Source of the DNA: Croceicoccus hydrothermalis | Lineage (GTDB): Bacteria > Pseudomonadota > Alphaproteobacteria > Sphingomonadales > Sphingomonadaceae | Length of the DNA: 64,000 nt | Assembly: GCF_022378335.1 (NCBI RefSeq) | Contig: NZ_JAIQCI010000020.1 | Coordinates: 182,436-246,435, forward strand | Direction: 5' to 3' | Shown: piece after piece, positions 1-8,052 of the stretch | How positions within the stretch are numbered: the first letter of the stretch is position 1 | Layout: each line of letters starts with the position of its first letter | Notes under the pieces: generated by a model | What the model was told of the DNA's origin: nothing | Seen by the model: only the letters and a program-made list of their open reading frames with translations | The model's database searches: none | Program-made: the position numbers and the translations under genes

Positions 1-562
1 GGCCTTGTGCGCCTATCCCAAGCGACTGGCGGGCATGGCCATGGGATTCATCGCCGGGCAGCAGCAGAAAGGGCTGTGGAACGCCTTCGAGCATGACGAC
101 TGGGCCGGGCGTGGCGGCGTGGAGGGGCAGCGTTACTATCAGGGCCTATTCCGGCTGGAGCCGGATTGCGCGCTGGTGCTGGAAACCGACCTTCCGGAAA
201 CGGTCCGCTACTGGAACGTCCAGCTGAACGACATGCGCTGGAACACGCTGGACTGGATGAACCACCAGTGCAGCCTGAACGGTGGCCAGGCCAGCATCGA
301 TGCAGATGGCAAGTTCCGCGCGGTTATCGCCATGGAAGATCCGGGCATTGCAAACTGGCTGGACCCGGCTGGCCACGCGCAAGGGTCAATCATGCTGCGG
401 TGGACCGGTGCCAGCAGCGGACCTGCGCCAACGCTCAGTTGCATCGCGGCAGGAGACGTGCTGGAGCAACTTGGTCCGGGCACCCGGCGGGTTACGCCGG
501 AGGAACGCCAGCAATCCCTGCGCGCGCGTCGCCGCGCGGTGCAGATGCGCCGTCGCTGGTAA
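1..562 (+). CDS. DUF1214-like protein, C-terminal part (5' end outside window)
   Basis: Open from the window edge to a TAA at 560-562, giving about 186 residues of a longer protein; the true start is not visible. The visible part resembles the C-terminal half of the 417-residue protein encoded at 57726-58979: both have an NADGT/DADGK strand followed by a DPG(I/V)ANW(L/I)D segment and then a tryptophan-containing end. This matches DUF1214-type domains, whose biochemical role is unsettled. It converges on the leftward operon ending at 575, only 12 bp away. The tail is unusually Arg-rich. Function unknown; a role in the surrounding catabolic pathway is inferred from position only. Confidence 0.7.
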   Translation, partial: ALCAYPKRLAGMAMGFIAGQQQKGLWNAFEHDDWAGRGGVEGQRYYQGLFRLEPDCALVLETDLPETVRYWNVQLNDMRWNTLDWMNHQCSLNGGQASIDADGKFRAVIAMEDPGIANWLDPAGHAQGSIMLRWTGASSGPAPTLSCIAAGDVLEQLGPGTRRVTPEERQQSLRARRRAVQMRRRW

Positions 563-574
563 GCGGAAGTCTTG

Positions 575-1354
575 TCAGGCCGCGCCCAGCTTTTCGGTGC
601 CGCCGGTCATCACATCATCACCCATGCGCGCCCGTGCGCCCTCTTCGGCGGCAAGGCCTTCAGATGTGGGGTGCTGCACGTGATCCTTCGTCAGTTTTTC
701 GGTCAGCTTGTCCCAATGGGTGATCAGCAGGCTTTCCTGTTCGACGAGCGGTGAACCGGCCAGTTCAGGCAAGTCTTTCCAGGCCTTCCAGCTGTCACCC
801 GAATTGACCTTGTAGATGCCCACATAATTGTATTTCGGCGTGGTGGGGATCATCTGGCCGAAGCTGCGAAAGGCCAGCAGTGCGGCGCTTTGCACGCCTG
901 CCCGCCGCGCGGCTGCGGGCAGGTAGTGATCGGCATACCAGGCCCGCAATTCGGCATCCTTGCCCGGCGCGGCGTTGAACTGTTCAAAAACCACGCCGCC
1001 AGAATGGGCCGTGTCAGGATCGTTGTTGCGAAAGGCCAGCGGGTAGTAGTGATAGTCCTCCAGCACGCTGTCATCGATGGCGGTGGTCACCATCATCCGG
1101 CTGGTCAGCGCATTTTCCCAGTGCTCGCGGGAAAATCGCTCCGGGTCGAAAACATCGTAGAGCGCGAAATACTGCCAGTCATATTCCGGCGGAACAGCCA
1201 TCGGCTGGTGTTCGCTACGGACGAAGCGCTGCGCGGTGATCGAACCGCGAAAGCGCAAGGCATCGCGGATGTGGATGTTGGTATACCAGTCGTCCAGATC
1301 GGCTTCGCGGCCCGGATGCGCCTTGGTCAGCACCACCAGCACGGCTTCGATCAT
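575..1354 (-). CDS. Tandem dimeric alpha/beta-barrel (EthD/Dabb-like) protein
   Basis: 259 residues. Two related halves are visible: each begins with a hydrophobic strand (IEAVLVVLTKAHPG near residue 2; GVVFEQFNAAPG near 130), followed by a DxW/AWYxxxH(I/Y)-type helix, as in EthD or Dabb ferredoxin-like barrels. Such barrels are small-molecule-binding or cofactor-free enzymes in catabolic clusters. I chose the ATG at 1354 because it overlaps the stop of the SDR upstream (ATGA, 4 bp) and because the codons upstream of it read as a shadow of that SDR. It is the last gene of a five-gene leftward operon. The specific reaction is unknown. Confidence 0.7.
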   Translation of the reverse strand: MIEAVLVVLTKAHPGREADLDDWYTNIHIRDALRFRGSITAQRFVRSEHQPMAVPPEYDWQYFALYDVFDPERFSREHWENALTSRMMVTTAIDDSVLEDYHYYPLAFRNNDPDTAHSGGVVFEQFNAAPGKDAELRAWYADHYLPAAARRAGVQSAALLAFRSFGQMIPTTPKYNYVGIYKVNSGDSWKAWKDLPELAGSPLVEQESLLITHWDKLTEKLTKDHVQHPTSEGLAAEEGARARMGDDVMTGGTEKLGAA

Positions 1355-2193
1355 GCCTGCTCTCCGCTGACTGGCGTGAAGGGCATGTGCGGCGCGCCCA
1401 TCGCCTCGCGATAGGAGATCGGCTGCTTGCCATCGGTGTCCTTCACGCCAAGGCGCTGGCCCAGCTCGGCCCCGATCAGTGCCTGACCGCTGAGCGACAT
1501 CAGATCCGGCGCCGAATAGAGTGCGTGCAGCACCCGGCCGGTGAATTCCGGCGTTTCCCAGTTGGGCAGGGCTTCGCGCATGTCTGGCGGCAGCATTTCC
1601 AGCGGCATCGCGCGCACGGCATCGGTAAGGATGAAGCCCGGCCAATAGGAAATTGCGGCAACGCCGTGCGGCGCAAGATCCACCGCCATATCGGCCATCA
1701 TCTTGTCGGTCCCCGCCTTTGCCGCGCCATATGCCGCGCCGTGGAAGTAGGAGACGGCGCCGTAGAAGGATATGCTGGCGATCAGGCCCTTGCCCGCAGC
1801 TGCCATGACAGGCGCGGCGTGCCAGGCGGCGACATAGTTGGAGCGCAGGCCCACGTCGATCATGTCGACAAGGTGCAACGGCTTTTCCCAGAAGGGGCCG
1901 GGCGCGATCAGGTCCATCGCGTGAACGGCGGCGGCATTGTTGACCAGGATATCGATCCCGCCCGCTTCCGCCTTGATGCGGGCAAAGGCGCTTGCCACCG
2001 ATTCATCGTCGGAATGATCGCAGGCGATGGTGATCGGCGTGCCGCCGCGTTGTTCGATCTCGCCGGCGACTTGTGCAAGGTCAGCCTCGTTGCGTCCGGT
2101 TACTACAACCGTTGCCCCCTTGCTGGCGAATTCGCGCGCGATGCCGCGCCCAAGACCCCTGGTTGCGCCGGTCACGACTGTGACAATGCCCAT
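1351..2193 (-). CDS. Short-chain dehydrogenase/reductase (SDR)
   Basis: 280 residues, classical SDR length. It has the N-terminal Rossmann motif TGATRGLG (residues about 8-15), an NNAA motif near 90, and a catalytic Ser followed by YGAAK (Tyr and Lys spaced as YxxxK). Such enzymes oxidise or reduce alcohol/ketone groups with NAD(P). The C-terminal tail (about residues 225-280) is longer than in minimal SDRs. The start ATG at 2193 has GGGAGA upstream and overlaps the stop of the PQQ dehydrogenase by 4 bp (ATGA), so the two are translationally coupled. Substrate unknown. Confidence 0.88.
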   Translation of the reverse strand: MGIVTVVTGATRGLGRGIAREFASKGATVVVTGRNEADLAQVAGEIEQRGGTPITIACDHSDDESVASAFARIKAEAGGIDILVNNAAAVHAMDLIAPGPFWEKPLHLVDMIDVGLRSNYVAAWHAAPVMAAAGKGLIASISFYGAVSYFHGAAYGAAKAGTDKMMADMAVDLAPHGVAAISYWPGFILTDAVRAMPLEMLPPDMREALPNWETPEFTGRVLHALYSAPDLMSLSGQALIGAELGQRLGVKDTDGKQPISYREAMGAPHMPFTPVSGEQA

Positions 2194-4553
2194 CAATTCT
2201 CTCCCGCTGTGCGCACGCCTTGCGGCAAGGCGTAGGCGATCAGTTCGTTGCTGTATCCGGACAGGATGCCGCCGTGGCCGCCAGCTGCGATCACCACGAA
2301 CTGCCGCCCGGACTGGTCGGACCAGTAAGTCATCGGGGTGGCGTTGCCGCCTGCGGGCAACCTGCCATGCCACAGCTCTTCACCGGTGCGAATGTCGTAG
2401 GCGCGGATCATGTGTTCCTGCGTTGCGCCAATGAACGCCAGACCCGACCCGGTAATCACGGCCCCGCCGATGTTGGGAACGCCCATTGGGATAGGTATGC
2501 CGAGGGGCAACAGCAGCGGGCCGCTGTCGCGCGCGGTGCCGAAGGGCTTTTGCCACAGCAACTCGCCCGAATTGAGATCAACCGCGCTGACCAGCCCGTA
2601 AGGCGGCTGGGTGCACGGTGCCACCAGCGGGGAAAGGAACGGCGCGACCGAAGCGGCATAGGGCGTTCCGGCCTGCGGCACCGGGCCAGCCACGCTTTCG
2701 AAGCTGGCGATCTCGGCCGGCTGCAATCCCATCCGGTCAGCCTCTTCGCGGGAAATCAGGCGATTGTAATTGATGACATGCGATGAATTGACGAAGGCGA
2801 TGCCGCTGCCCGGATCGATGGCAACGCTGCCCCAGTTGTTGCCGCCAAGCGACCCCGGCCAGATGATCGATGCGCGCTCGGTTTCCAGCGGGGTCATATG
2901 GCCGTCAAAACGGGCCTTGCGGAATTGCAGGCGGCACCACGCCTGGTCCAGCAGGGCCATGCCCCACATGCTCTTCTCGCTCGGGCGCGGGCCTTCGAAA
3001 CTGGGCAGGCCGACAGAGAACGGCTGGGTGGGAGAGGCGCGATCGCCCTCCGCTTCGGACACGGCTACCGGCAGTTCGGCGACTTCCGCGATGGGTTCAC
3101 CCGTGCGGCGATCAAGCATGAACATTTCGCCGCGCTTGGTTGGCTGCAAAAGGGCAGGGCGGCCATCGGCAAGTTCGAACAGCACTGGCTGGGAAGCGAT
3201 GTCATAGTCCCAGATATCATGATGCGTTGTCTGGAAGTGCCAACGCGGTCGGCCGGTTTCGACATCGAGAGCAACGATGCTGCTGGAATAGGTTTCCATC
3301 TCCGGCGTGCGGTGCAGGCCGGTGTAATCGGGGGTGGCATTGCCCAGCGGCACATAGACCATGCCCAGCTCTTCATCCGCGCTCATCACGCTCCAGCTGT
3401 TGGGCGTTCCGGGAGTATAGGTTTCACCCTCGCCGGGTTCGCCAAGGCGATCGGGCGCGCCCATGTCCCATGCCCAGGCCAGTTCGCCGGTGACCGCATC
3501 GAACGCACGGATGACGCCGGATGGCTCTCCGGTCATCTGGCCGTCGGTCACCCAGCCGCCCACGACCAGTTTTCCGGCAACCACGGTTGGCGGCGAAGTG
3601 ATGTGATAGTAGCCCGGCGGGGCGTCGCTCATGCCGCGCAGAAGGTCGACCTCGCCCGCCTCGCCAAACCCGGCGCAAGGCTCGCCGGTGCGGGCATCCA
3701 GCGCGATCAGGCGGCTGTCTATCGTGGCGGTATAGATGCGTGCGGCGCAGCTTTCGGTCTCGTCCCCATCGGGCACGGCGTAATGGCTGACCCCGCGACA
3801 TGTTTGCCCGAATACCCCGGCGGTGTCGGCATTGGCGGCAAAGCGCCAGAACTGCTCACCGCTTTCAGGATCAAGGGCGATCACATCGTTGTAGCCGGTG
3901 CAGAAATACAGCCGGCCGTCGATCATCAGGGGCGTGGCCTGGAAGGGAGCCGCCTCGCCGTTAGGCTCTGCCCCGGTTGAAAAGCGCCACACCTCTTCGA
4001 GTGCCCCCACATTGGCGCGCGTAATCTGGTCTAGCGGCGAAAAGCGCCGTCCGGCCTGAAGGTTGCCGTAGTGGTGCCATTCACCATCGCGCGCGGCTTC
4101 GGGGCCGGCGGCAAGTAGCGAAAGATCGTCCCCACCGGCAATGCGATCGTTCCACAAGGTCCACGATAGCCCCCCTGCCAATGCCAGCACTGCAGTGGCC
4201 AGCAGGCCGGCGCTCAATCGGGTTACGGGCTTCGTAGCCAGTGATCGCCGGACCCACGGCAGCAGTAGCCAGATGCCAATCCCTGTCAGCAGGCCCATCC
4301 GCCCAAGCAACGGCCAGAACGAGATCCCCGATTCCCATACAGACCACGCAAGCGAGACCGCCCACAGCGCGCCATAGGCCACCAGTGCCTTTGGCGATTG
4401 GCGCCACAGCAGCCATGCAACGGCGATCAGCGCGAGGCCGCAGGCCAGGTAATAGGGTGAGCCGCCTGCCAGCAACAGTTTCCCGCCCAACCACACCAGG
4501 CCGAGGCCCAGCAACAACAGCACGATTGCCAGCAAACGGTTGAGCCAGGTCAT
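2193..4553 (-). CDS. Membrane-bound PQQ-dependent dehydrogenase (glucose-dehydrogenase-like)
   Basis: 786 residues. The N-terminus carries about five hydrophobic segments (residues 1-130), followed by a large periplasmic beta-propeller with repeated W-type motifs (for example GELLWQKPFG, GEQFWRFA, GELAWAWDMG). This architecture is that of the Gcd/quinate family of quinoproteins, which oxidise sugars or cyclic alcohols in the periplasm and pass electrons to ubiquinone. No pqq synthesis genes are in the window. It sits between a small membrane protein and an SDR in a coupled operon, suggesting that an alcohol of the pathway, rather than glucose, is the substrate (inference). Confidence 0.88.
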   Translation of the reverse strand: MTWLNRLLAIVLLLLGLGLVWLGGKLLLAGGSPYYLACGLALIAVAWLLWRQSPKALVAYGALWAVSLAWSVWESGISFWPLLGRMGLLTGIGIWLLLPWVRRSLATKPVTRLSAGLLATAVLALAGGLSWTLWNDRIAGGDDLSLLAAGPEAARDGEWHHYGNLQAGRRFSPLDQITRANVGALEEVWRFSTGAEPNGEAAPFQATPLMIDGRLYFCTGYNDVIALDPESGEQFWRFAANADTAGVFGQTCRGVSHYAVPDGDETESCAARIYTATIDSRLIALDARTGEPCAGFGEAGEVDLLRGMSDAPPGYYHITSPPTVVAGKLVVGGWVTDGQMTGEPSGVIRAFDAVTGELAWAWDMGAPDRLGEPGEGETYTPGTPNSWSVMSADEELGMVYVPLGNATPDYTGLHRTPEMETYSSSIVALDVETGRPRWHFQTTHHDIWDYDIASQPVLFELADGRPALLQPTKRGEMFMLDRRTGEPIAEVAELPVAVSEAEGDRASPTQPFSVGLPSFEGPRPSEKSMWGMALLDQAWCRLQFRKARFDGHMTPLETERASIIWPGSLGGNNWGSVAIDPGSGIAFVNSSHVINYNRLISREEADRMGLQPAEIASFESVAGPVPQAGTPYAASVAPFLSPLVAPCTQPPYGLVSAVDLNSGELLWQKPFGTARDSGPLLLPLGIPIPMGVPNIGGAVITGSGLAFIGATQEHMIRAYDIRTGEELWHGRLPAGGNATPMTYWSDQSGRQFVVIAAGGHGGILSGYSNELIAYALPQGVRTAGEN

Positions 4554-4580
4554 GCGGGTCTTATCCTCGATATTGATGCA

Positions 4581-5357
4581 TCAGGGCACCAGCGCACTAG
4601 GCCCGCCAAACAGGATCCGGCCGAGCATCGCGGGCACCAGATTGATGGCGAGAAAGGTGACCTGGAACAGCAGGGCCATGCCCCACAGCCGGGCCCATTC
4701 ACGGCGCCATCCGGCAGGTTTTGCAGCCGCACCAAGGCGCACTTCATGAGCCATGAAGCCATCCGCATTCCTGTCTGCCAGAAGGCCGACGAACCATGCC
4801 GCCCACAGCCCGATCAGCAATGGGAAGATCAGTGGTAAGCGCCCTTGCTCGCTTTCCAGAGCCGGGCCGATCACCGAATCATATGTCCACCAGCCATTGG
4901 CGACAGAACTGCCTTCGACATAGATCTGGTAAGCCAGAAACAACGGGAAGGCAGTGAGGAAGCTTAGGGCATAGACCGAGCGGGCAGGAAACTTGCGCTT
5001 CAGGAACAGCACCAGCGATGTCAGCAGAGGGATGGAGACTGCAAACCACCAGCCCCAGCTGAACGGCATGAACATCGGCTTCACCGGAGTGGTGAAGGCC
5101 ATTTCGCCCCAGAAGGGGAGGCGTTCGAACTGCGGGTTCCACGCCACATAGGCGCCCCAGTCGGCGAAGAATTCCTGCCAGAAACCGCTTGATCCGGCCA
5201 CCAGCATAAGGCCGAAAAGGGGAATCCGGCGGTTTTTCGCGGTAAGGGCCGCTGCTGCCAGCAGCAGGCCGCACCACAGATAGATGCTGCCGGTTTCCAT
5301 CATCCAGGGATTGACCGGATCGCCCATGGTTTGCGCTGCGATTGCTTCCGGGTTCAT
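4581..5357 (-). CDS. Polytopic membrane protein, possibly AveC-spirocyclase-like
   Basis: 258 residues with six or seven hydrophobic segments across the whole length and few charged loops. Conserved-looking polar/aromatic motifs lie between segments 2 and 3 (FFADWGAYVAWNP) and near residue 140 (YVEGSS). The pattern recalls the AveC spirocyclase-like family found near terpenoid and steroid genes, but I am not certain. A protein of nearly the same length (257 residues at 60454-61227) opens the last operon and may be a distant paralogue. The start ATG at 5357 overlaps the stop of the upstream gene (ATGA). It lies directly upstream of the quinoprotein, so an electron-transfer or uptake partner role is possible. 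Confidence 0.6.
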   Translation of the reverse strand: MNPEAIAAQTMGDPVNPWMMETGSIYLWCGLLLAAAALTAKNRRIPLFGLMLVAGSSGFWQEFFADWGAYVAWNPQFERLPFWGEMAFTTPVKPMFMPFSWGWWFAVSIPLLTSLVLFLKRKFPARSVYALSFLTAFPLFLAYQIYVEGSSVANGWWTYDSVIGPALESEQGRLPLIFPLLIGLWAAWFVGLLADRNADGFMAHEVRLGAAAKPAGWRREWARLWGMALLFQVTFLAINLVPAMLGRILFGGPSALVP

Positions 5358-5806
5358 CGGGTCAGTGCCTTGATATGTTCGGGCAGGTTATGGGCGTAGC
5401 TCTTCTTTTCGTAGAGGCTGGAAATGCGCCATCCCTGCGGAGTGCGGCGGAACCGGTGAATGTACCAGAGGCCGAAGAAGATCGTTTGCGGTTCACCATC
5501 GTCGCCGGGGACGACCATCGGGTTGTAGCAGACAGTGCGCGTTTCGCAGGTATCGCCATCGAATTTGTACTGCGTGGTGGAAACCGCGTGCTGGGCCATC
5601 GGGATCGGGCCAAGGCTGGCTTCGAGGAAGGCCTTTATCTCGGGCAGCGAGCCCCTGACGCCAACCATCTCACTGTAGTCGATCACCGCGTCATCGGTAA
5701 AAAACCGGTCCAGGGCATCGAAATCCTTGTTATCCACGGCATAGCAATAGCCAACCAGCAGATCCTGGATCTCGAACCTGTCAGACATCTCTTCCATAGA
5801 AAGCAC
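5354..5806 (-). CDS. SnoaL/NTF2-like protein, first gene of leftward operon
   Basis: About 150 residues of an NTF2-fold domain: an N-terminal helix (FEIQDLLVGYCYAVDNKDFDALDRFF), then DDAVIDYS and a C-terminal WRISSLYEKKSY strand. This arrangement is typical of SnoaL-like polyketide cyclases and ring-hydroxylating-dioxygenase beta-like proteins. I chose GTG at 5806 because GGGAG lies 6 nt upstream; ATG codons at 5797 and 5788 are alternatives. It is the first gene of the 5806-575 operon, and a 16-bp palindrome at 5866-5881 lies upstream. It could act as an isomerase, cyclase, dehydratase or binding protein. Confidence 0.72.
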   Translation of the reverse strand: MLSMEEMSDRFEIQDLLVGYCYAVDNKDFDALDRFFTDDAVIDYSEMVGVRGSLPEIKAFLEASLGPIPMAQHAVSTTQYKFDGDTCETRTVCYNPMVVPGDDGEPQTIFFGLWYIHRFRRTPQGWRISSLYEKKSYAHNLPEHIKALTR

Positions 5807-5865
5807 GGCAGTCTCCCTTCTGTCCGTAAGCCCTGCCTGAATGCGCCTGCGCACGGTGGCTTGTG

Positions 5866-5881
5866 CCTTCCCATTGGTAGG
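5866..5881. promoter_or_regulatory. Putative operator box 1 (CCTTCC-N4-GGTAGG)
   Basis: 16-bp palindromic site of the form CCTNYC-N4-GRNAGG, followed by TT. It lies in the divergent region between the genes starting at 5806 (leftward) and 5999 (rightward), 60 and 118 bp from the two start codons. Sites of the same 6-4-6 form occur in other promoter regions of this window (see 18127, 21203, 32967, 37309, 60386). Confidence 0.55.
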
Positions 5882-5998
5882 TTGCAGCATCAGTCTTGAA
5901 ATTGAAAAGGGCCAAGTTCGAAGGCCGTGATCCGCATGGATACCGGTCGCATGCATTCCGAAGCTGCAATCCGCAGCGCAGATAACTGGAGAGAATTT

Positions 5999-6529
5999 AT
6001 GGCCGGAAGGATTCCGCCCTTCACAATGGACGACTTCAAGCTTTCGCCCGAAAAGCGAGCAGAAATTTGCGATGGTCTGACCGAGCGCCAGACTTTCATG
6101 GTTAACCAGTGGATGGACCTGCACGACAAGCTCAACGTTGGCGACTGGTCGGGCTTTGACGAGTTCATGGACAAGTCGAAAATGACCTACGACAATCCGA
6201 ACCGTCCTGATCTGGGCACGTTCGAGGAATGGTCGACTTCACCGATGGCACTGTTCACAACTTTCCCGCCGTCGGTTTATCGCACGCTGAAGGCCTGGGG
6301 TAAGGGCGACGACGAGATCTGTGTGCTGTGCCACCACCATGGCAAGCACACCGGCGGACCCTACATGGGCGTGCAGCCGACCGGCAACCAGCTGGACGTG
6401 CTATGGTTCAGCTGGATCAAGTTCGAAGGCGACAAGATCGTGCACATCTATTCCATCTCGGATGTGCTTTCGATGCTGATCGATCTCGAAGTGATCGAGG
6501 CTCCGCAGCCGGTCGATCCCTACAAGTAA
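5999..6529 (+). CDS. SnoaL/NTF2-like protein
   Basis: 176 residues. NTF2-type fold: a helix-rich N-terminus (LSPEKRAEICDGL; VNQWMDLHDKLNVGDWSGFDEF), then MTYDNPN and a C-terminal WFSWIKFEGDKIVHIYSISD strand pair. I chose ATG at 5999 because GGAGAG lies 5 nt upstream; the in-frame GTG at 5927 lacks a comparable site. It is transcribed alone, divergently from the quinoprotein operon, and followed by a strong hairpin terminator at 6555-6582. Role unknown; it is one of seven NTF2-fold genes in this window, which are often hydratases, isomerases or cyclases of polycyclic substrates. Confidence 0.75.
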   Translation: MAGRIPPFTMDDFKLSPEKRAEICDGLTERQTFMVNQWMDLHDKLNVGDWSGFDEFMDKSKMTYDNPNRPDLGTFEEWSTSPMALFTTFPPSVYRTLKAWGKGDDEICVLCHHHGKHTGGPYMGVQPTGNQLDVLWFSWIKFEGDKIVHIYSISDVLSMLIDLEVIEAPQPVDPYK

Positions 6530-6554
6530 GGCAAACCTCCTTTTGCAGAACACG

Positions 6555-6582
6555 AAAGGGGAGGCAGCAATGCCTCCCCTTT
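6555..6582. terminator. Bidirectional hairpin terminator
   Basis: A perfect 11-bp stem (AAAGGGGAGGC / GCCTCCCCTTT) with a 6-nt loop, located between the convergent genes ending at 6529 (+) and 6620 (-). A T-rich stretch follows on the + side, and the A-run of the left arm gives a U-run for the - strand transcript. It probably serves both directions. Confidence 0.85.
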
Positions 6583-6619
6583 CCTTCTGTGTGCGGCGCG
6601 CAGGCCCCGCGCGCAGATC

Positions 6620-6967
6620 TCAGCCATAGGCGGGCGAGCGGTGGAAATAGCGCACGTCCAGCGTCTGACCGCGCACGTGGTAGGTTTCGATGCTGGGCAG
6701 GGTGGTTGTTCCGTCTTCGCCGTGCACGTGGTCGAGAATAAAAGCCGCGGCTTCATCTCCGTTCACCAGCAGTTCGGATATCTCTACGGTGCAGGTGCCG
6801 GCAAATTCATCCCACATCTGCTGCACCGCCGCCTCGCCTTCGATGGGCGCGCTGCCTACGTATTCGACGGTAAAACCGTCAGGCCCAAGCGCGCGAAATG
6901 CCCTGATCACGCCATCCTGATCGCCAGCGTTCCAGCAGGAGTAGATCGAACGGATGCTTGCTTCCAT
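6620..6967 (-). CDS. SnoaL-like/NTF2 domain protein (ketosteroid-isomerase-like)
   Basis: 115 residues, short for the NTF2 superfamily but complete: N-terminal helices (IRSIYSCWNAGDQDGVIRAF), VEYVGSAPIEGEAAV, and the terminal strands TYHVRGQTLDVRYFHR. The start ATG at 6967 has AAGGAGATC immediately upstream. It is the last gene of the nine-gene leftward unit that begins with the acyl-CoA dehydrogenase at 12239. The length and fold fit a ketosteroid-isomerase-like or SnoaL-like enzyme; no catalytic residues can be assigned confidently. Confidence 0.7.
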   Translation of the reverse strand: MEASIRSIYSCWNAGDQDGVIRAFRALGPDGFTVEYVGSAPIEGEAAVQQMWDEFAGTCTVEISELLVNGDEAAAFILDHVHGEDGTTTLPSIETYHVRGQTLDVRYFHRSPAYG

Positions 6968-6988
6968 GGCATGATCTCCTTGCAGCTG

Positions 6989-7630
6989 TCAGACCGGGGC
7001 AGCGAAATCATATTGGCCGCCGCGGGCAATGGCGCGGTGAAAACCTGGCCTGGCATAGATGCGCTGCTGCCAATGGCGGATGACGGGATGCTCCCCCGCA
7101 CAACCGATTGCGGTGGCCAGCTCGGGGATAAAGCTCATCTGGATGTCTGCGACGGTGAAGTCTTCGCCCAGCAGGTATTCGCCGCTGCCGAGCAATTCCT
7201 CGATATAGCACAGCACCTTTGCCAGTTCGGCTGAAGCCGCCTGGTCCATGGCGCATTCCTTTAGCCCGAAAGCGCTGCAATAGACCTTGATCATGATCGG
7301 GTTCATGCCGCCCGATACGGCGAGATACAGGCATTCCAGAAACCGAGCCCGGCGCGGATCAGCCGGGTCTATCGACAGCCTCCCGCCGCCGTGGCGATCG
7401 AGCACGTAATCCACGATGGCACCGGATTCGCCCAGCACAACGCCGCCTTCGTCTTCCAGTACGGGCGCTTTGCCGAGCGTATGCAGCCGCTTCAGTTCAG
7501 GCGGGCCAAGCAGCGTTTCGGGATCGCGTTGGTAGCATTCGAGGCGATAGTCCAGCTCCAGTTCCTCAAGCAGCCAGACGATCTTTTGCGAACGCGAATT
7601 GTTCAGATGGTGCAGCGTCAGCATGGTCAC
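6989..7630 (-). CDS. Glutathione S-transferase family protein
   Basis: 213 residues. An N-terminal thioredoxin-like domain (LTLHHLNNSRSQKIVWLLEEL; GKAPVLEDEGGVVLGESGAIVDYV with the cis-Pro and ES glutathione-binding residues) is followed by an all-helical C-terminal domain containing the FTVADIQMS motif common to GSTs. It would conjugate or use glutathione in isomerisation, ether cleavage or dehalogenation. A GTG at 7630 overlaps the upstream stop (GTGA); ATG at 7624 is the alternative start. In sphingomonads, GSTs are frequent in aromatic catabolic operons. Confidence 0.88.
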   Translation of the reverse strand: MTMLTLHHLNNSRSQKIVWLLEELELDYRLECYQRDPETLLGPPELKRLHTLGKAPVLEDEGGVVLGESGAIVDYVLDRHGGGRLSIDPADPRRARFLECLYLAVSGGMNPIMIKVYCSAFGLKECAMDQAASAELAKVLCYIEELLGSGEYLLGEDFTVADIQMSFIPELATAIGCAGEHPVIRHWQQRIYARPGFHRAIARGGQYDFAAPV

Positions 7631-8052
7631 ATGGCGGCCGCAAGTTCATCCGCCGTGACGCCCATCTGCCGCATCACGTCGCCGCTGTCCCAGTATTCAC
7701 GCCAGCTGACGATCAGCCCTGCATCGTTCAGTTCGAATACCGCGCAAACCCGGGAACCAACCTTCCTGTCGCCCTTGTGCAGCGTGACGTGGTCGGTGCG
7801 TTCGGTGAACACGAAGGGGCCTATCGCTGCCGATGCGTGGATTTCGCAGCGGCATTCGTAGTAAGTGCGATATTGCTTTTGCAGGGCATCGGCGATTGCC
7901 GTTCGGCCCACGATCCGGTCGGTGGCGGGAACCAGAGGCTGGTATACCCCATCTTCGGCAAAATATTCCGAAAGGCGTGCAAAATCGGGCATTCCCTCAA
8001 CGTGGAAATCGTCCAGAAACGCCAGAACACGGTCATGGTTGCTCTTGCTCAC
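7627..8052 (-). CDS. Limonene-1,2-epoxide-hydrolase-like NTF2 protein
   Basis: 141 residues. It carries the Arg-x-Asp pair in a TERTD motif (about residues 86-90) and a final Asp in WREYWD (about 117-122). These correspond to the Asp-Arg-Asp catalytic set known for limonene epoxide hydrolases. The expected reaction is one-step hydration of an epoxide, but family members also include isomerases. The start is GTG at 8052, overlapping the upstream SDR stop (GTGA), with GGAGG 9 nt upstream. Related proteins lie at 37766 and 48651 in this window. Confidence 0.75.
   Translation of the reverse strand: MSKSNHDRVLAFLDDFHVEGMPDFARLSEYFAEDGVYQPLVPATDRIVGRTAIADALQKQYRTYYECRCEIHASAAIGPFVFTERTDHVTLHKGDRKVGSRVCAVFELNDAGLIVSWREYWDSGDVMRQMGVTADELAAAM

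Noticed and set aside
4581-5357. Firm naming of the membrane protein as AveC spirocyclase
   Set aside because: The resemblance is only in segment pattern and a few motifs; not enough for a name without a profile search.
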